The notes below the pieces were generated by a model that was not told the DNA's origin, made no database searches, and worked only from the letters and a program-made list of their open reading frames with translations. Below, in pieces: positions 34,229 through 43,484 of a DNA stretch of 64,000 bases. Position numbers and translations under genes: made by a program. The DNA is from G963665495 sp963665495. GTDB taxonomy: Bacteria; Desulfobacterota; Desulfovibrionia; Desulfovibrionales; Desulfovibrionaceae. Positions within the stretch are counted from its first letter, which is position 1. The number at the start of each line of letters is the position of its first letter. The DNA is taken from NCBI GenBank assembly GCA_963665495.1, contig OY762289.1:4092001-4156000 (forward strand), in the 5' to 3' direction.

Positions 34229-35341
34229 ATGCTTAAATGCATTCTGTGTCTTTTTATCATCTGTTGTATTCTCTCCTCCCAGCAGGTTTGGGCCTGCACA
34301 GGCATTTTGCTGAAAGGAGAAGACGGCACCGTGGTCCGCAGCCGGACCCTGGAGTGGGGCGAATTCGATCTGCACCCCCGGCTGGAGGTCATCCCGCGCG
34401 GGCATCAGTTCGAGTCGGAAAAAATGCCGGACGGCAAAGCCGGAATCAGCTGGAAAAACAAACTCGGCTTTGTGGGCATAACCTTGCTGAACAAAGAGGC
34501 GTTTCTGGAGGCCATCAATGAATCAGGGCTGTCCGGAGGCCTGTTCTATCACCCCGGCTATGCCGAATACGCGGACTATGATCCGGCCAAAGCCGCGGAT
34601 TCCATGGCCCCGACGGATATAGTCGGCTACGTCATCAGCAACTGCACCACCCTGGACGAGGTGCGCAGCGCATTGGAGAGCATCCTTGTGGCCCCGGTGG
34701 TGGAAGACAGCCTGGGCTTTGCCGCACCGGTCCATTTCATTTTCAGCGACCCCGAAGGAAAGGCCATTGTCGTTGAATTTCTCAACAAAAAGCTGACCAT
34801 TTTCGACGCGCCGTTGGGGGTGATCACCAACGCGCCTTCCTATGACTGGCACCAGACCAACCTGCGCAACTACGTCAACCTCTCGGCCGTGGCCGTTCCC
34901 GCAAAAAAACTCGACCAGGAGACCTTCGCTCCCATGGGCGCAGGAAGCGGCATGATCGGACTGCCCGGTGATTTCACGCCTCCCTCGCGGTTCATCCGCG
35001 CCGTGGCTTTTTCCCAGTCCGCGCGTAAAACACAAGGCGGCTACGACACGGTGCACGAGTGCTTCCGTATTCTGGATAACTTCAATGTGCCCCTGGATGC
35101 GGCGGAAAACAGCAGCGACGGCAATAAAAAAGACGCCACAACCGATCACATGTACAGCGGCACCCAGATCACCACGGCCATAGATGCCAAAGATCTGGTG
35201 CTCTACTACCATACGCAGTACGACCGGCGCGTGCGCAAGGTCGATATGAAGAAAATCGATTTCAGCAAAAATCCGGAAAAAATCTTCTCGCAGCCCACGG
35301 ATCAGAAGCAGGAAGAAGATATTCTGGATGTCACGCCCTAA
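34229..35341 (+). CDS. secreted choloylglycine hydrolase-like / linear amide C-N hydrolase
   Basis: 370 residues. Signal peptide MLKCILCLFIICCILSSQQVWA ends just before CTGILLKGEDG: Cys23 would be the N-terminal nucleophile after cleavage, as in the Ntn-hydrolase CBAH family. VVRSRTLEWGEFDL and the later GMIGLPGDFTPPSRFIRA block match the family's active-site region. It probably acts in the periplasm or outside on a linear amide (bile salt, penicillin or acyl-homoserine lactone type); specificity cannot be read. GAGGG sits eight bases before ATG 34229. A terminator follows. Confidence 0.87.
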   Translation: MLKCILCLFIICCILSSQQVWACTGILLKGEDGTVVRSRTLEWGEFDLHPRLEVIPRGHQFESEKMPDGKAGISWKNKLGFVGITLLNKEAFLEAINESGLSGGLFYHPGYAEYADYDPAKAADSMAPTDIVGYVISNCTTLDEVRSALESILVAPVVEDSLGFAAPVHFIFSDPEGKAIVVEFLNKKLTIFDAPLGVITNAPSYDWHQTNLRNYVNLSAVAVPAKKLDQETFAPMGAGSGMIGLPGDFTPPSRFIRAVAFSQSARKTQGGYDTVHECFRILDNFNVPLDAAENSSDGNKKDATTDHMYSGTQITTAIDAKDLVLYYHTQYDRRVRKVDMKKIDFSKNPEKIFSQPTDQKQEEDILDVTP

Positions 35342-35376
35342 CTGCAGCAGCTGCCGTACGCCAGACAGAATCATAC

Positions 35377-35409
35377 AGGACCGCGAGTACCCATCGCGGT
35401 CCTTTTTTT
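35377..35409 (+). terminator. terminator after the amidohydrolase gene
   Basis: AGGACCGCGA and TCGCGGTCCT form a 10-bp stem with a 6-7 base loop, followed directly by a run of seven T. Confidence 0.92.
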
Positions 35410-35581
35410 CTGCAGCTGAACAGGTAGCCCCCCTCAGGCGGCCATCAAGCACTTTCCAACCGCACGAGAACTCCAGTCTTCCAAACAAGAAAGGGTTATG
35501 TTTGACATTTTTTTAAGACCCTTTTATTAATCTACGTTCATTATTTACTAAATAACACACTAAAAACTTTAAGGATTGCAG

Positions 35582-36442
35582 ATGCCCGTTGATTTAAGCA
35601 TGGAACCCTCGGACATAAATGAATTTTTTGAGAAGTACTACGATAAGTGGTATCGAGATGTTGTCCATCCTGTTTGGGGAAAAGATGCACTCTTTCGAGG
35701 TTATTTTGAAGATGATGTAAATGAATACTGGCTCAGCATGTTTAATAGCATATCAAGTTTACAAGGAAAAAAAATACTTGATATCGGATGTGGCTTTGGA
35801 GGAATGCTGCTTGTGGCATTTCGGCAAGGGCTTGACTACCATGGTGTGGAACCAGATGACATTATGTTTGAGCTGGCAATAAAAAGATGCAAAGCCAGGG
35901 GGATACCGGACGATTTAATTCACCATTCTCCCGGAGAATCTTTGCCTTTTAGTAATGATACTTTTGACATCATACTGTTTAATAATGTTCTAGAACATAT
36001 CGAAGCGCCTCTTGATACAGTAATGAAAGAGGTTTTTAGGGTTTTAAAACCTGGAGGGCAGGTACTCATTATCTCCCCTAGCTACCTTCTTTGCTATGAA
36101 TTTCATTATGCTCTTTTCTTACCACTATTCATGCCGAGATGGTTCATTCATCAATATCTGAAAATCCGTGGCAGAAACGCTGATTTTTTTGACACCCTCA
36201 ATCTTGTAACTCCATCAAGCATTAAAAAATCTTTTCTAGGTCTCCCTTGTACGATTGATGAAGTTGGACTGTCACTTTGGAAAAGACGAATAAACTGTAA
36301 CTGCGGCGACTACCCTGAAACTCCAACTGCAGAAAAACTATTTGGTTTTATAAAAAAAATTAAATTAACTTTCCTTTTAGACATACTTTCTCGCTTCGGC
36401 ATATACACTCCGCTATTGTTCCGCATAACCAAAAATAAATAG
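35582..36442 (+). CDS. SAM-dependent methyltransferase (AT-rich, probably acquired)
   Basis: 286 residues. Class I fold: motif I KILDIGCGFGGM (about residues 65-76), the acidic strand end YHGVEPD and motif with FDIILFNNVLEHIEAPLD. The C-terminal half holds hydrophobic helices (HYALFLPLFMPRWFIHQYL). The type with 'PGESLPFSNDTFD' and a hydrophobic tail is common in glycan and lipid modification clusters. Codon use and GC are far lower than in neighbours, which points to horizontal gain. ATG 35582 has AAGGA eight bases upstream. The substrate is unknown. Confidence 0.85.
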   Translation: MPVDLSMEPSDINEFFEKYYDKWYRDVVHPVWGKDALFRGYFEDDVNEYWLSMFNSISSLQGKKILDIGCGFGGMLLVAFRQGLDYHGVEPDDIMFELAIKRCKARGIPDDLIHHSPGESLPFSNDTFDIILFNNVLEHIEAPLDTVMKEVFRVLKPGGQVLIISPSYLLCYEFHYALFLPLFMPRWFIHQYLKIRGRNADFFDTLNLVTPSSIKKSFLGLPCTIDEVGLSLWKRRINCNCGDYPETPTAEKLFGFIKKIKLTFLLDILSRFGIYTPLLFRITKNK

Positions 36443-36815
36443 GCAAAATTTTTTCAGGGAACTCTGGGAGATATTTACTTATCAGTGAAGCGTATTTAGA
36501 AGGGAAAGCTCCTGGTACTGACTACTTAAAGTCGCTCACGAAACAATAAAGGTCATACGAGGGCCGTCCCGTTACTTATTCTAAAGTCCTTTCGAAGGCC
36601 TGCAAAATAATGGGCTTTTCGCGAGATATATTTTTTCGCTGTAACCGTTACAATACCCCCCATCTTCCATCTCCAATAGCTCGAGGCTATTCTGCATCCT
36701 GCCAAGGTTGAACGGATGGCTCCGGCTTTTCATTGACACCCCACATCCAAGTGGCTATTTTTTATGTAAGGAAGCCTTTCCTCACTCCTGCCCAATCCAT
36801 CCATTGGAGGCCATC
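36443..36815. other. intergenic region between the AT-rich methyltransferase and the kinase-like gene
   Basis: About 370 bp of mixed composition: AT-rich to 36660, then native GC. I see fragments without continuous frames, possibly remnants of the acquired segment, and no clear promoter or terminator. Confidence 0.5.
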
Positions 36816-37775
36816 ATGTCGGCTGAGGTCAAGGAACTGGTGGAGCGGTACGTACCCGAATTCCCGATACGCTATTGCGGCCGGATCTATACAGACACGA
36901 CGCAGTTCATGGACATTTCCTATGGCGACGTCATTGCGCTGGAGGATCAGCATTACCTTGTCCTCAAAGACGAAAGCGAAAGACGCTTCGGCATGGAAGA
37001 TCCCAAATACTGGGTCAAGCGCTGCCGCTGCATGGAAAACGGCCAGCGCAAAATCCTGAAACTGGTCTTTCACGAGAGCTTTCCCATCAAGGTCGGCGAT
37101 TATGAAGTCATCTGTCACCGCAGTCCGGAAAAAGAGGCCCGGATCCTGAATCTCGTCCGCAACGACACCCGCTTCATGCAGGGGCGTTCGGTACTCGACG
37201 CCAAGAACAACATCGTCCGGATTCTGGATGTGATCCGCGGCAAGCGGCTGGATGAAATGGTGCACGAACTTGAGGCTGACCACGAGACCTATTTCCGCAA
37301 GCATCTGCCGTCCATTCTGCAGAATTTCATCCATGCCTGCGAAGCCATCGGCTTTTTACACTCCAACTGGGAAAAGCACGGCGATATTCGGCGCGACCAC
37401 CTGCTGGTGGAACACGGCAGCGGACGCTATCGCTGGATAGACTTCGACTATACGTTTGATTTTCATGAAAATCCTTTTGGCCTGGATATCTTCGGCCTGG
37501 GAAATTCTCTGATTTATCTGATCGGCAAAGGAACCTGGACCTACAAGCGCTTGCTGGAGAGCAATTTTCCCGCTGCGGTTGCCGATTCCATCACCGAGGA
37601 CGACTTTTCTTTGATGCAGCACAACCGCATAGTGAATCTGCGCAAGCTGTTTCCCTACGTTCCCGAACAGCTGAACTGGGTTCTGCTGCACTTTTCCAGA
37701 GGCACTGAAATTTTCTACGATTCCGTAGAAGAACTCCTAACCGACCTGCGCAGCAGTACGAAGTATCTGCCCTGA
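36816..37775 (+). CDS. protein kinase-like fold protein
   Basis: 319 residues. A small N-lobe is followed by a lysine-rich strand (RKILKLVFHESFPIKVGDYEVICHRSPEKEARIL). The catalytic-loop-like EKHGDIRRDHLLVEHGSGRYRWIDFDYTF has HGD with an Asp and DFD in place of DFG. The C-lobe contains GLDIFGLGNSLIYLIGKG. It resembles Ser/Thr-kinase or Kdo/lipopolysaccharide-kinase-like proteins but matches none firmly. ATG 36816 follows TTGGAGG. Two universal stress protein genes follow in the same direction, so it may be co-regulated with them. Confidence 0.78.
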   Translation: MSAEVKELVERYVPEFPIRYCGRIYTDTTQFMDISYGDVIALEDQHYLVLKDESERRFGMEDPKYWVKRCRCMENGQRKILKLVFHESFPIKVGDYEVICHRSPEKEARILNLVRNDTRFMQGRSVLDAKNNIVRILDVIRGKRLDEMVHELEADHETYFRKHLPSILQNFIHACEAIGFLHSNWEKHGDIRRDHLLVEHGSGRYRWIDFDYTFDFHENPFGLDIFGLGNSLIYLIGKGTWTYKRLLESNFPAAVADSITEDDFSLMQHNRIVNLRKLFPYVPEQLNWVLLHFSRGTEIFYDSVEELLTDLRSSTKYLP

Positions 37776-37819
37776 CGGATGCTTCCCGATACGGCGCGGG
37801 TCTTTCCCGGAGGTGTGCG

Positions 37820-38314
37820 ATGGACTGCAAAAAGGTTTTGATTGCGGTGGACGGATCGGAGAATTCCATGCGGGCCGTGATGTACGCCGGAGAAGTCATC
37901 CGCAACACGCCAGGATTCACCATTCAACTTCTGCATATTGAAAAACTTCCTGATCGCGATCTCTTTGCGGACGATGCCAGCTGGCAGACCGAATGCGAAA
38001 AATACCGGGAATCCATCAAAAGCTTTCTCGTGGATTGCCGGGACGCCCTGGAGGCCAAAGGCGTACCGTCCGAAAGAATTACGGAAAACAATGTCACCAG
38101 CTGCACGTCCCCGGCGGCCGTCGCGGATCCCCGTACCTGCAGCATGGGCGGCAATCTTTCCATGCGTATCCTTGATGTCGTACATGATGGCGGCTTCGGC
38201 ACCGTTGTTCTCGGACGGCGCGGCATATCCAAGGCCGAAGCCTTTTTATTCGGTTCCGTTTCAAATAAAATCATCCATTACGTGAAGAACTGTACTGTAT
38301 GGGTGGTGTCATAA
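37820..38314 (+). CDS. universal stress protein (single domain)
   Basis: 164 residues of the UspA fold: the N-terminal strand KKVLIAVDGSENSMRAVMYAG and the nucleotide-loop-like VVLGRRGISKAEAFLFGSVSNKIIHYVKNCTVWVV (GRRG-x9-GS), the ATP-binding pattern of MJ0577-type Usp proteins. ATG 37820 has GGAGGTG. It lies 44 bp after the kinase-like gene and 17 bp before the double Usp gene, so the three look like one stress operon. Probably cytoplasmic and ATP-binding. Confidence 0.92.
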   Translation: MDCKKVLIAVDGSENSMRAVMYAGEVIRNTPGFTIQLLHIEKLPDRDLFADDASWQTECEKYRESIKSFLVDCRDALEAKGVPSERITENNVTSCTSPAAVADPRTCSMGGNLSMRILDVVHDGGFGTVVLGRRGISKAEAFLFGSVSNKIIHYVKNCTVWVVS

Positions 38315-38331
38315 TCAAAGGAGACTTCTCC

Positions 38332-39213
38332 ATGCGCCGGCATTACCTGGTCACCATCAGCACCGATCTCAACGCTCTCTACGGTCTCAAGTTTCTCGGA
38401 CGCTTTGTAAGCGACCCGTCTGCCATCGACGTCACTCTGTTCCTCAGCGCAATGCGCCCGTCAAAGTACGGACCCGGCCTGCCCTCGTTCGAAGAAAAAA
38501 ACGAACTCGAGCAGCTCACCCACAAGCGCGAAGCCCAAAACCGCAAAATTCTGGAACAGGCGCGACGCTTTCTGGTCACCTATTACGGCTTCAACCCGGA
38601 CCAGATCGCTTTGAAATTCAAATTCCGCGATCGCCCCATCAACATCGACATCATCCTCGAAGGCGAACACGGCCTCTATGACGCCATCATCCTCGGTCGG
38701 CGCGGCCTCTCAAGAGTGCAGGAAATCGTTGAAGACAGCGTTACCAGCCAGATTTTCGTGGCCAACCACACCATTCCGTTCTGGATCTGCCGCCCCACTC
38801 CGCCGGAATACCGCGACGTTCTGCTTTGCGCGGACGGTTCGGACCCCAGCCTGCGTATCGCGGATCACGTGGGATTCATCCTGGCAGAAGAACCCCGGCA
38901 CAAGGTGCACGTGTATCATGTCTGGGATCCGGGCAAGGAAGAAACCCGGATGCAGGCCGAAGACATTGTGGACCAGACCCGTGAAATTCTGCTGGAAAAC
39001 AATCTGCCCAAGGAACAGATCACCACGGAGATCGTCCGCAGCGCCGGCGCGGCCCGGATGATTCTGGACAAGGTGCGCAAGGGCTCCTACGCGGCCATCG
39101 CCGTGGGCCGTACGGGCGAAGAAGCGCCCTTCCTGCACCGGCTGGTTATCGGTTCGGTCAGCTACAAACTGCTGCGTACGCTGGAAACCGGCTCGCTCTG
39201 GGTGAGCAATTAA
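38332..39213 (+). CDS. universal stress protein (tandem Usp domains)
   Basis: 293 residues carrying two Usp domains. The first ends with ILGRRGLSRVQEIVEDSVTSQI, the second begins DVLLCADGSDPSLRIADHVGF and ends AVGRTGEEAPFLHRLVIGSVSYKLLRT. Both keep a GR-G ... GS loop for ATP, somewhat altered in the second. ATG 38332 has AAAGGAGAC upstream. Last gene of the kinase-Usp-Usp set, followed by a strong terminator shared with the convergent subtilase gene. Confidence 0.91.
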   Translation: MRRHYLVTISTDLNALYGLKFLGRFVSDPSAIDVTLFLSAMRPSKYGPGLPSFEEKNELEQLTHKREAQNRKILEQARRFLVTYYGFNPDQIALKFKFRDRPINIDIILEGEHGLYDAIILGRRGLSRVQEIVEDSVTSQIFVANHTIPFWICRPTPPEYRDVLLCADGSDPSLRIADHVGFILAEEPRHKVHVYHVWDPGKEETRMQAEDIVDQTREILLENNLPKEQITTEIVRSAGAARMILDKVRKGSYAAIAVGRTGEEAPFLHRLVIGSVSYKLLRTLETGSLWVSN

Positions 39214-39276
39214 AACGTACGTCTGCCCGTAAGGGATATACACCGTTTGTTGCTCTCTGCAGCACAACCAAAAAGA

Positions 39277-39304
39277 ACAGCTCCCTTGTCGCCAAGGGAG
39301 CTGT
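39277..39304. terminator. bidirectional terminator between Usp and subtilase genes
   Basis: Perfect 12-bp arms ACAGCTCCCTTG / CAAGGGAGCTGT with loop TCGC. A-rich sequence on the left and T-rich on the right allow termination in both directions. Confidence 0.8.
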
Positions 39305-39339
39305 ATTGTTCTGTTTCAAAGCCAAGCTATTATCAACAA

Positions 39340-41562
39340 TCAGTCAAAGGCCCCAACACCCTGAATCTCCCAGGGACTGGAAGCTTGATTGATAATCGCG
39401 TACGAGGAGTACTCCGCATCATTCAGGTACCAGATGCAGTTGTCGCCTGTGGAAGATTTGCGCCACAGGATGTCTGTTTCGCCATCCCCATTGAAGTCGC
39501 CCGTGCCGACCACGCTCCAGGCCGTATCCGCGCTCTGCAGAATATCGGTGGTACCGGTCCAGGCGCTGCCTTCCATTTCCCAGATTTCATTTTCTCCGGT
39601 TGTGGAATTTCTCCAGAGCAGATCCGGTGATCCGTCGGAATTGATATCGGCAACGCCGACAATGGCCCAGGGGGCGTCCTGCGTGGTTTCCGAAAAGACT
39701 GTTTCACTGAGGTCAGCGCCATCCATGTACCAGATGGCGATTTTGCGGGTATTCTGGTTCTGCCAGTAAATATCCACATCGCCGTCCTGGTTGCAGTCGG
39801 CAACGCCAACGACTTCCCAGGCTTCCGGAGCCTCGTCGATCATGGTCCAACGTTTCATTTCCGTACCATCCATATACCAGATGGCATTGCGGCTGGATTC
39901 ACGCCAGAGAATATCCGTCTTGCCGTCCTTGTTGAAATCCCCGGCACCGACCATGTTCCAGCGGGGATTCGTGCTGTCCAGCATCTCTATGCCCAGATAT
40001 GTCGCTCCATTCATAAACCAGACGGCATTGTGTCCATTCTCCGTGTTATGCCACAGAATGTCGGCTTGCAAATCTGATACGGGGTACAATGCATCCAGGG
40101 CATCGATAACGGAAATCCTGCGGTCAATGTTCGTCGGATTATCGCAGGTGTCGAAAGTCACGTGTTTGGCCGTGCTTGTCAGCGCCTCAAGAATGTCATC
40201 CACGCTGGCGTCCGGATTTTTCTGTTTCAACACGGCCCAGGCCCCGGCAACCATAGGCGTGGCCATGGAAGTGCCTGACCAAGCCTGGTAACTCGTATCA
40301 GAAGCTCCTGTGGAGGAAGTTATTGCCACTCCGGGCGCGAACAAAGGCACCATGTCCTTCTTCCAGCTGCTGAATTCCGCCTTTACATCGCTTTTATCCG
40401 TGGCCCCAATGGCAATGATGGAAGAAATACAAGCGGGATCATCGATATAGCCGCACGCTCCTTCGTTACCAGCTGCTGCGACAACAGCGATCCCCAGATC
40501 CTTGAGATTATCGACGGCGCTTTTTGTTGCTGAATAATCGGAATCGCACTCACTTTCATCATCATACAACAAGTAGCCTATACTCATGTTCACCGCTGCG
40601 ACCTGATACGTGCCCTGCTGCGAATAGACGAATTCCATGCCGCGGATCACATCTCCGTCGGCATAATACGAGGCAGGTTCACCGTCAGATTCGTAACCAT
40701 CGGAAAAAACATTTACCGCGATAATGTTCGCATTCTTCGCCACCCCGTTGAGTGAATCGTCGGATCTGTGCCCGGTGGCTATCCCCGCGACATGAACGCC
40801 ATGATCATAGCCGTCAATGGAACTGTCGTACAAGGCTGCAGCGCCTTCTCCGGTCTGGTTGTCCTCTCCGTTGGGACACATTCTGGCGTCCGGGTTATCA
40901 TCCGTTTTGGTCGTGTAGCAGGCCTCGATGATATCTTTCCCTTCAAAAAACTCATGCGTAGTCCGAATACCCGTGTCCAGGATGGCCACATACCAGCCGT
41001 CGCCCGTATACCCTTGAGCCCAGGCCTCGTCAGCACCAATAAGGGGAATGGACTCGCTCAAGGCAGGAGAAACCGGCGTCGTTGCCACCGGCGCCTGCAG
41101 CTTATGCTTCTTGTCTAGCTGGATATTCGTCACCCCTTCGAGATCCTCCAGGGCGAACAATCCGGCATTGTCCACAGTGAGAATCGCCGCGGGAATGGTA
41201 TTGAAGGTCCGGACAAGTTCCACCGAACCGCTTCCGACGTTTTGTAGCACCTGTGACACGCCCGACTTGATCGCCGCGGCCAAAGACACTTCCGCCTGAA
41301 CTGCCGCGGCTTGCTTTACTGATGCAGCGGAGGTGCCCAAAGCGACTTTTTTTGCCGAAATGGAAGCGTTGCGCAAACTAGCATAGTTATCGAGCTGAAA
41401 AGAAACAATTACACGCGCGCTGCCGGTCTCCTGCAATTGAGTCGAAATGGCTATGGGATCCGCCACTTTTTCATCTGAATCCGCAAAAGCTGTGGATACG
41501 CAGAAGACACCAGAAAGAATCATCCCCAGAAGCAACACAAAACAGCACGAACTTTTCTTCAT
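39340..41562 (-). CDS. secreted subtilisin-like serine protease with FG-GAP-like C-terminal repeats
   Basis: 740 residues. Signal peptide (CCFVLLLGMILSGVFCVSTAFA), an I9-type propeptide region, then the S8 catalytic domain: Asp in YVAILDTGIRTTHEF, His in DGYDHGVHVAGIATG, Ser in SGTSMATPMVAGAWA. The oxyanion Asn lies in VAAAGNEGAC. The last 220 residues hold four or five repeats like GAGDFNKDGKTDILWRES, FG-GAP-type calcium-binding blades that often anchor extracellular proteases. GAGAAGGAGAGGG precedes ATG 41562. An exported enzyme for protein degradation is likely. Confidence 0.92.
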   Translation of the reverse strand: MKKSSCCFVLLLGMILSGVFCVSTAFADSDEKVADPIAISTQLQETGSARVIVSFQLDNYASLRNASISAKKVALGTSAASVKQAAAVQAEVSLAAAIKSGVSQVLQNVGSGSVELVRTFNTIPAAILTVDNAGLFALEDLEGVTNIQLDKKHKLQAPVATTPVSPALSESIPLIGADEAWAQGYTGDGWYVAILDTGIRTTHEFFEGKDIIEACYTTKTDDNPDARMCPNGEDNQTGEGAAALYDSSIDGYDHGVHVAGIATGHRSDDSLNGVAKNANIIAVNVFSDGYESDGEPASYYADGDVIRGMEFVYSQQGTYQVAAVNMSIGYLLYDDESECDSDYSATKSAVDNLKDLGIAVVAAAGNEGACGYIDDPACISSIIAIGATDKSDVKAEFSSWKKDMVPLFAPGVAITSSTGASDTSYQAWSGTSMATPMVAGAWAVLKQKNPDASVDDILEALTSTAKHVTFDTCDNPTNIDRRISVIDALDALYPVSDLQADILWHNTENGHNAVWFMNGATYLGIEMLDSTNPRWNMVGAGDFNKDGKTDILWRESSRNAIWYMDGTEMKRWTMIDEAPEAWEVVGVADCNQDGDVDIYWQNQNTRKIAIWYMDGADLSETVFSETTQDAPWAIVGVADINSDGSPDLLWRNSTTGENEIWEMEGSAWTGTTDILQSADTAWSVVGTGDFNGDGETDILWRKSSTGDNCIWYLNDAEYSSYAIINQASSPWEIQGVGAFD

Positions 41563-41865
41563 ACCCTCTCCTTCTTTCTCTTAATTAGGAAGGCAACTCC
41601 CCCGTCGAAGATAAAACAACATTTCATTATCCAAGAAATGCCTTTTATCTATAGTATATTTTAATATAAGTCAAAGCACCGCATGTTTTTTTCTGATACT
41701 TTTGCAACCATTACCGGAGGTTAAACATAAATAGAGAGAACAAAATTACACTTAGTTGGCATTCAATTTTAAATGGAATGGATATATGGAAGAACTTTCA
41801 TTGGTTAAAATTCTTTCCACTTCACTGGCGGGTGTATTGCAGTAAAACTACCTATTGCTGAGGGG
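41563..41865. other. AT-rich intergenic region upstream of the subtilase
   Basis: About 300 bp, AT-rich (for example TATAGTATATTTTAATATAAG near 41651), likely holding the subtilase promoter. No coding frame with a ribosome site was seen. Confidence 0.5.
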
Positions 41866-42504
41866 TCAGGGTATGGAGACTTCCGGCTCTTCGGCGGCCA
41901 GACGGCCTTTGCGTACGACGCGGTTCAGCACCTGGCCGATAGACTCCAGCGGATAAATGAGCTCCGGCTCCACCAGATCGATGGCGGCCTGCGGCATGTG
42001 CCTGGCCTCCGCCGTCGCCGGGTCCTGAACAATGGCCAGACCGCCGTACCGGACGATCTGTTGCAGGCCGTTGCTGCCGTCATTGTTGGCGCCGGTAAGC
42101 ACCAGACCGATCAAACGTTTGCCGTAGGTTTCAGCCGCGGTTTCGAACAGGACATCTATGGATGGGCGGGCAAAACAGACCCGGGCCTCGCAGGAGAGTG
42201 AAAACGTCCGGTCTTCTTCCACCAGAAGATGGTAATTGGGGGGCGCGAGATAGCCCACACCCGGCAGGATGGGCTCTTTTTCCTCGGCTTCCTTAACGCG
42301 GATCGCGGAAATTTCGTCGAGATAGCGGGCGATGAAGTCGTCCGACTGCGGATTGAGGTGCTGGCAGATTATCACCGCCGCGGGAAAATCTTCAGGCAGT
42401 TCAGGAAGGATCGTCCGCAAGGCGTTCAAGCCGCCCGCGGAAACGCCGATGACCACGGCATCGTAACGAGTGGCCGCTGTCCGGCCTTTTTTTGCGCACT
42501 CCAT
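41866..42504 (-). CDS. stand-alone CheB-type methylesterase domain protein
   Basis: 212 residues consisting of the CheB catalytic domain only, with no receiver domain. Catalytic Ser in VVIGVSAGGLNAL, His in IICQHLNPQSDDF and Asp in LTGANNDGSNG match the CheB triad. It would demethylate or deamidate glutamates on chemoreceptors, or serve a CheB-like role in another signalling complex. Ribosome site AGGGGGGG before ATG 42504. No chemotaxis genes lie nearby. Neighbour of the sirtuin gene on the same strand but 170 bp apart. Confidence 0.9.
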   Translation of the reverse strand: MECAKKGRTAATRYDAVVIGVSAGGLNALRTILPELPEDFPAAVIICQHLNPQSDDFIARYLDEISAIRVKEAEEKEPILPGVGYLAPPNYHLLVEEDRTFSLSCEARVCFARPSIDVLFETAAETYGKRLIGLVLTGANNDGSNGLQQIVRYGGLAIVQDPATAEARHMPQAAIDLVEPELIYPLESIGQVLNRVVRKGRLAAEEPEVSIP

Positions 42505-42678
42505 AGCCCCCCCTGGTGCAGCAGTAATTCCGAGCTTTCAGCTGGTTGAACACCTTTACGGGTATGGTATACCATTTTTTTTTCGGAATAGCAGCCCAAA
42601 ATTCGATACAGAGAACTCCGCGGTAATGACTGCGCAAACTCAGGGGTTCAGGGATTTCTCCGGCAACCTTCGGTGTTG

Positions 42679-43440
42679 CTAATTATCCAAAACCAGACGA
42701 GCAATGGCGGGAAGTACGTCGTCAGCGGCAGCGTCGAAACGCAGGTCGGTGACGTTGTTGAAATTCGTGCGGCCGAGATTGATCTCTATGACCACGCCGC
42801 CGTGGGAAGCCACGCGGGTGGGAAGCATGTTGCAGGGAGCCACCTCGCCGGAAGTGCCCACTATCAGTATCAGGTCGGCTTTGGAGACCAGCCGGTTGCT
42901 TTCTTCAGTGGCTTTTCCGGGAATTAGTTCTCCGAAAAAAACGAAATCGGGCCGGATGACTTTGCCGCATTCGTCGCAACACCAGGGCAAATTTTCCTTG
43001 CGCAGCGTCCGAATGTGCGCGGAATCAAATTCTTTTTTGCACCACATGCAGTAATAACGGGCAGCCGTGCCGTGGAATTCGACCACATGCCCGGATCCGG
43101 CCCGCTGGTGCAAGTTATCGATATTCTGGGTTATCACGCCCCGCAGTTTTCCAGCCGCTTCCAGCTCGGCCAGCGCTTTGTGCGCTGCGGTGGGCCGGGC
43201 CTCACGGGCGAGCTTGTCCAGATCCAGCAGAAACTCCCAAACCTGGCGCGGCCGGTTGCGCAGCCCCGAGATGGAGGCCACTACGCCGGGATCGTAGCGT
43301 TCCCAGAGCCCGCCCGGACTGCGAAAATCCGGAATACCGCTGGCCACGGAAATGCCCGCGCCTGTCAGAGCTATGGGAAATTTGGCCTCACGCCAGAAAT
43401 CAGCCGCACATTCGATCTTTTCGTCCAATGACTTGGACAT
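42679..43440 (-). CDS. NAD-dependent deacetylase, Sir2 family
   Basis: 253 residues. NAD-binding ALTGAGISVASGIPDFRSPGGLW, TQNIDNLHQRAG, catalytic FHG and zinc ligands in YYCMWCKKEF and WCCDECGKV, then GTSGEVAPCNMLP. Unlike the 20773 gene it lacks the Tyr-x2-Arg deacyl pair at the usual place (WEFLLDLDKL), so it is probably a deacetylase. Cytoplasmic. Runs in the same direction as the PHP, DUF151 and miaB genes upstream (44 bp gap), so it may be their last operon member. Confidence 0.9.
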   Translation of the reverse strand: MSKSLDEKIECAADFWREAKFPIALTGAGISVASGIPDFRSPGGLWERYDPGVVASISGLRNRPRQVWEFLLDLDKLAREARPTAAHKALAELEAAGKLRGVITQNIDNLHQRAGSGHVVEFHGTAARYYCMWCKKEFDSAHIRTLRKENLPWCCDECGKVIRPDFVFFGELIPGKATEESNRLVSKADLILIVGTSGEVAPCNMLPTRVASHGGVVIEINLGRTNFNNVTDLRFDAAADDVLPAIARLVLDN

Positions 43441-43484
43441 TTCCTTGCTCGCTTGCTTTCGTGTTGGAGATGGGCAGGTCGCAA

